Shown piece by piece: positions 62,954-64,000 of a stretch of DNA of 64,000 nt; the stretch's first letter is position 1; every line of letters begins with the position of its first letter. The stretch comes from Flavobacteriales bacterium (GTDB lineage: Bacteria; Bacteroidota; Bacteroidia; Flavobacteriales_F; PHOS-HE28): NCBI GenBank assembly GCA_016788295.1, contig JAEUSY010000004.1, positions 186,001 through 250,000 on the forward strand, in the 5' to 3' direction. A program made the translations under genes and the position numbers. The notes below the pieces were generated by a model. That model did no database searches. It worked only from the letters and a program-made list of their open reading frames with translations, and had not been told where the DNA came from.

Positions 62954-64000
62954 ATGGACCTTTCCCACATCCTCACACACCTCGGCGAAGAACGTGAGCG
63001 CGGCTTCGATGCCGTGGTGCCGCCCATCGTACAGAGCGGAAATTTCACCTACCCCACCGTGGCCGCCATGCGCGCGGTGGTGCAGCAGGAGATGGAACGC
63101 CCGCTCTACACACGCGGATTCAACCCCACCGTGGGCATGCTGCGGAAGAAGATCGCCGCTTTGGAACATGCCGAAGATGCGCTGGTCTTCAGCAGTGGCA
63201 GCGCTGCGATCGCGGCAGCAGTGATCAGCTTCACCAAGGCGGGCGATCACATCGTGTGTGTACACAAGCCCTATAGCTGGACCAAGAAACTGCTGGCCGA
63301 ACTGCTCGTGCGTTTCGGTGTGGAACACACCTTCGTGGACGGCACCGATGCGGAGAACTACCGCAAGGCCATCAAGCCGAACACCGCCTTCTTCATCCTG
63401 GAAAGTCCCAACTCGCTCACCTTTGAGCTGCAGGACATCGCAGCGGTGGCGGCCATCGCCAAGGAGCGCGGCATCATCACGCTGTGCGACAACAGCTTCA
63501 ACAGCCCGCTGTACCAGAACCCGATCGATCTCGGCATCGACATGGTAGCGCACAGTGCCACCAAATATCTGAACGGCCACAGCGATGTGGTGGCGGGCGT
63601 GCTCGCGGGCAGTGCCGCGCACATGCGCCAGGTCATGAGCAAGGAGTTCATGACCCTTGGTGCAGCGCCGTCACCGCACGATGCATGGCTGCTGATGCGC
63701 GGCCTGCGCACACTGCCCCTGCGCATGGAACGCAGCGCGGACAATGCGGAGAAGGTGGCGCGCTTCCTTGAGGCACACCCGAAAGTGAAGCGCGTGCATT
63801 GGCCAGGGCTGGAAAGCCATCCGCAGCATACTCTTGCGAAGAAGCAGATGAAGCGCGTGGCCGGCTTGATGAGCATCGAACTGGATGCACCGGACGTTGC
63901 AGCCGTGGAACGTTTCTGCGACAACCTGAAGACCTTCCTGATCGCAGTGAGCTGGGGCGGATACGAAAGCCTGCAATGGCCGGTGTGCGCGTTACAAGGA
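62954..64000 (+). CDS. Cys/Met-metabolism PLP-dependent enzyme, partial
   Basis: The frame is open for 349 codons and runs off the right edge. It encodes a PLP enzyme of the cystathionine gamma-synthase / gamma-lyase family. RGFDAVVPPIVQSGNFTYPT and YTRGFNPTVGMLRKKIAALE mark the N terminus. VFSSGSAAIAAAV is the cofactor-phosphate region, CDNSFNSPLYQNP holds the ring-stacking Asp, and SATKYLNGHSDVVAG carries the PLP lysine. The reaction (synthase, beta-lyase or gamma-lyase) cannot be decided here. It may link to the cell's sulfur metabolism. Confidence 0.9.
   Translation, partial: MDLSHILTHLGEERERGFDAVVPPIVQSGNFTYPTVAAMRAVVQQEMERPLYTRGFNPTVGMLRKKIAALEHAEDALVFSSGSAAIAAAVISFTKAGDHIVCVHKPYSWTKKLLAELLVRFGVEHTFVDGTDAENYRKAIKPNTAFFILESPNSLTFELQDIAAVAAIAKERGIITLCDNSFNSPLYQNPIDLGIDMVAHSATKYLNGHSDVVAGVLAGSAAHMRQVMSKEFMTLGAAPSPHDAWLLMRGLRTLPLRMERSADNAEKVARFLEAHPKVKRVHWPGLESHPQHTLAKKQMKRVAGLMSIELDAPDVAAVERFCDNLKTFLIAVSWGGYESLQWPVCALQG

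Noticed and set aside
1-64000. tRNA, rRNA, CRISPR arrays, insertion sequences or prophage
   Set aside because: No tRNA-like T-arm/anticodon pattern in the gaps, no regularly spaced repeats, and no transposase, integrase or phage genes.

Overview
The window looks like chromosomal DNA of a free-living, GC-rich member of the Bacteroidota, most likely Flavobacteriales. The signs are type IX secretion (T9SS) cargo proteins with C-terminal sorting domains, a PorV/PorQ-family protein, the gliding genes gldE and gldD beside ssb and mutY, a DUF5686 outer-membrane protein, and several promoter elements of the Bacteroidota form TAnnTTTG. Base composition is roughly 60% GC by eye, high for the order. I saw no rRNA, tRNA, CRISPR array, prophage or insertion sequence. 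No gene-free stretch exceeds about 160 bases.

Layout. 1-6.8 kb: a cut PorU2-like gene and a PorV/PorQ gene, then pssA, purS and the operon tatC - DUF5686 - lptB. 6.9-16.1 kb: recQ, small unknown genes, an M20 peptidase, a small TauE, a giant propeller/barrel protein and a metallo-hydrolase. 16.2-21.8 kb: an outer-membrane protein and a co-directional run ending in kynU, kmo and a small gene broken by one in-frame stop. 21.9-30.8 kb: gcvP and three tandem T9SS cargo genes. 30.8-35.5 kb: mlaF/mlaE on one strand; a small lipoprotein, SprT-like protease, mannose-1-phosphate guanylyltransferase and RNase D on the other.

35.5-45.5 kb is a sulfur-metabolism island: ArsR-type regulator, TauE/SafE permease, a CstB-like persulfide dioxygenase-rhodanese, a split YeeE/YedE transporter, a TsdA-like thiosulfate dehydrogenase overlapping a Tat-exported SoxB-like protein, a periplasmic DsrE-like protein, an OprD-like porin, a rhodanese, a DUF2892-like protein and a DUF3332-like lipoprotein. 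Three promoters in this island carry the same dyad (TGAY-N4-RTCA) at almost the same distance upstream of the -7 element. This common regulatory layout, with the unusual TsdA-SoxB pair, is the most promising candidate for an undescribed system here.

45.6-52.4 kb is a long minus-strand block: HU, TPR protein, a 31-residue AURKAIP1/COX24-like gene, rng, recX, prfB, arsC, fumC and a secreted acetolactate decarboxylase. 52.4-64 kb holds mutY, ssb, gldE, gldD, heme A synthase, a metal-binding lipoprotein, a DMT transporter, a GT2/ArnT-like glycosyltransferase pair, another T9SS cargo protein and a cut Cys/Met-metabolism PLP enzyme. Small palindromes and one MITE-like inverted repeat sit in several intergenic gaps.
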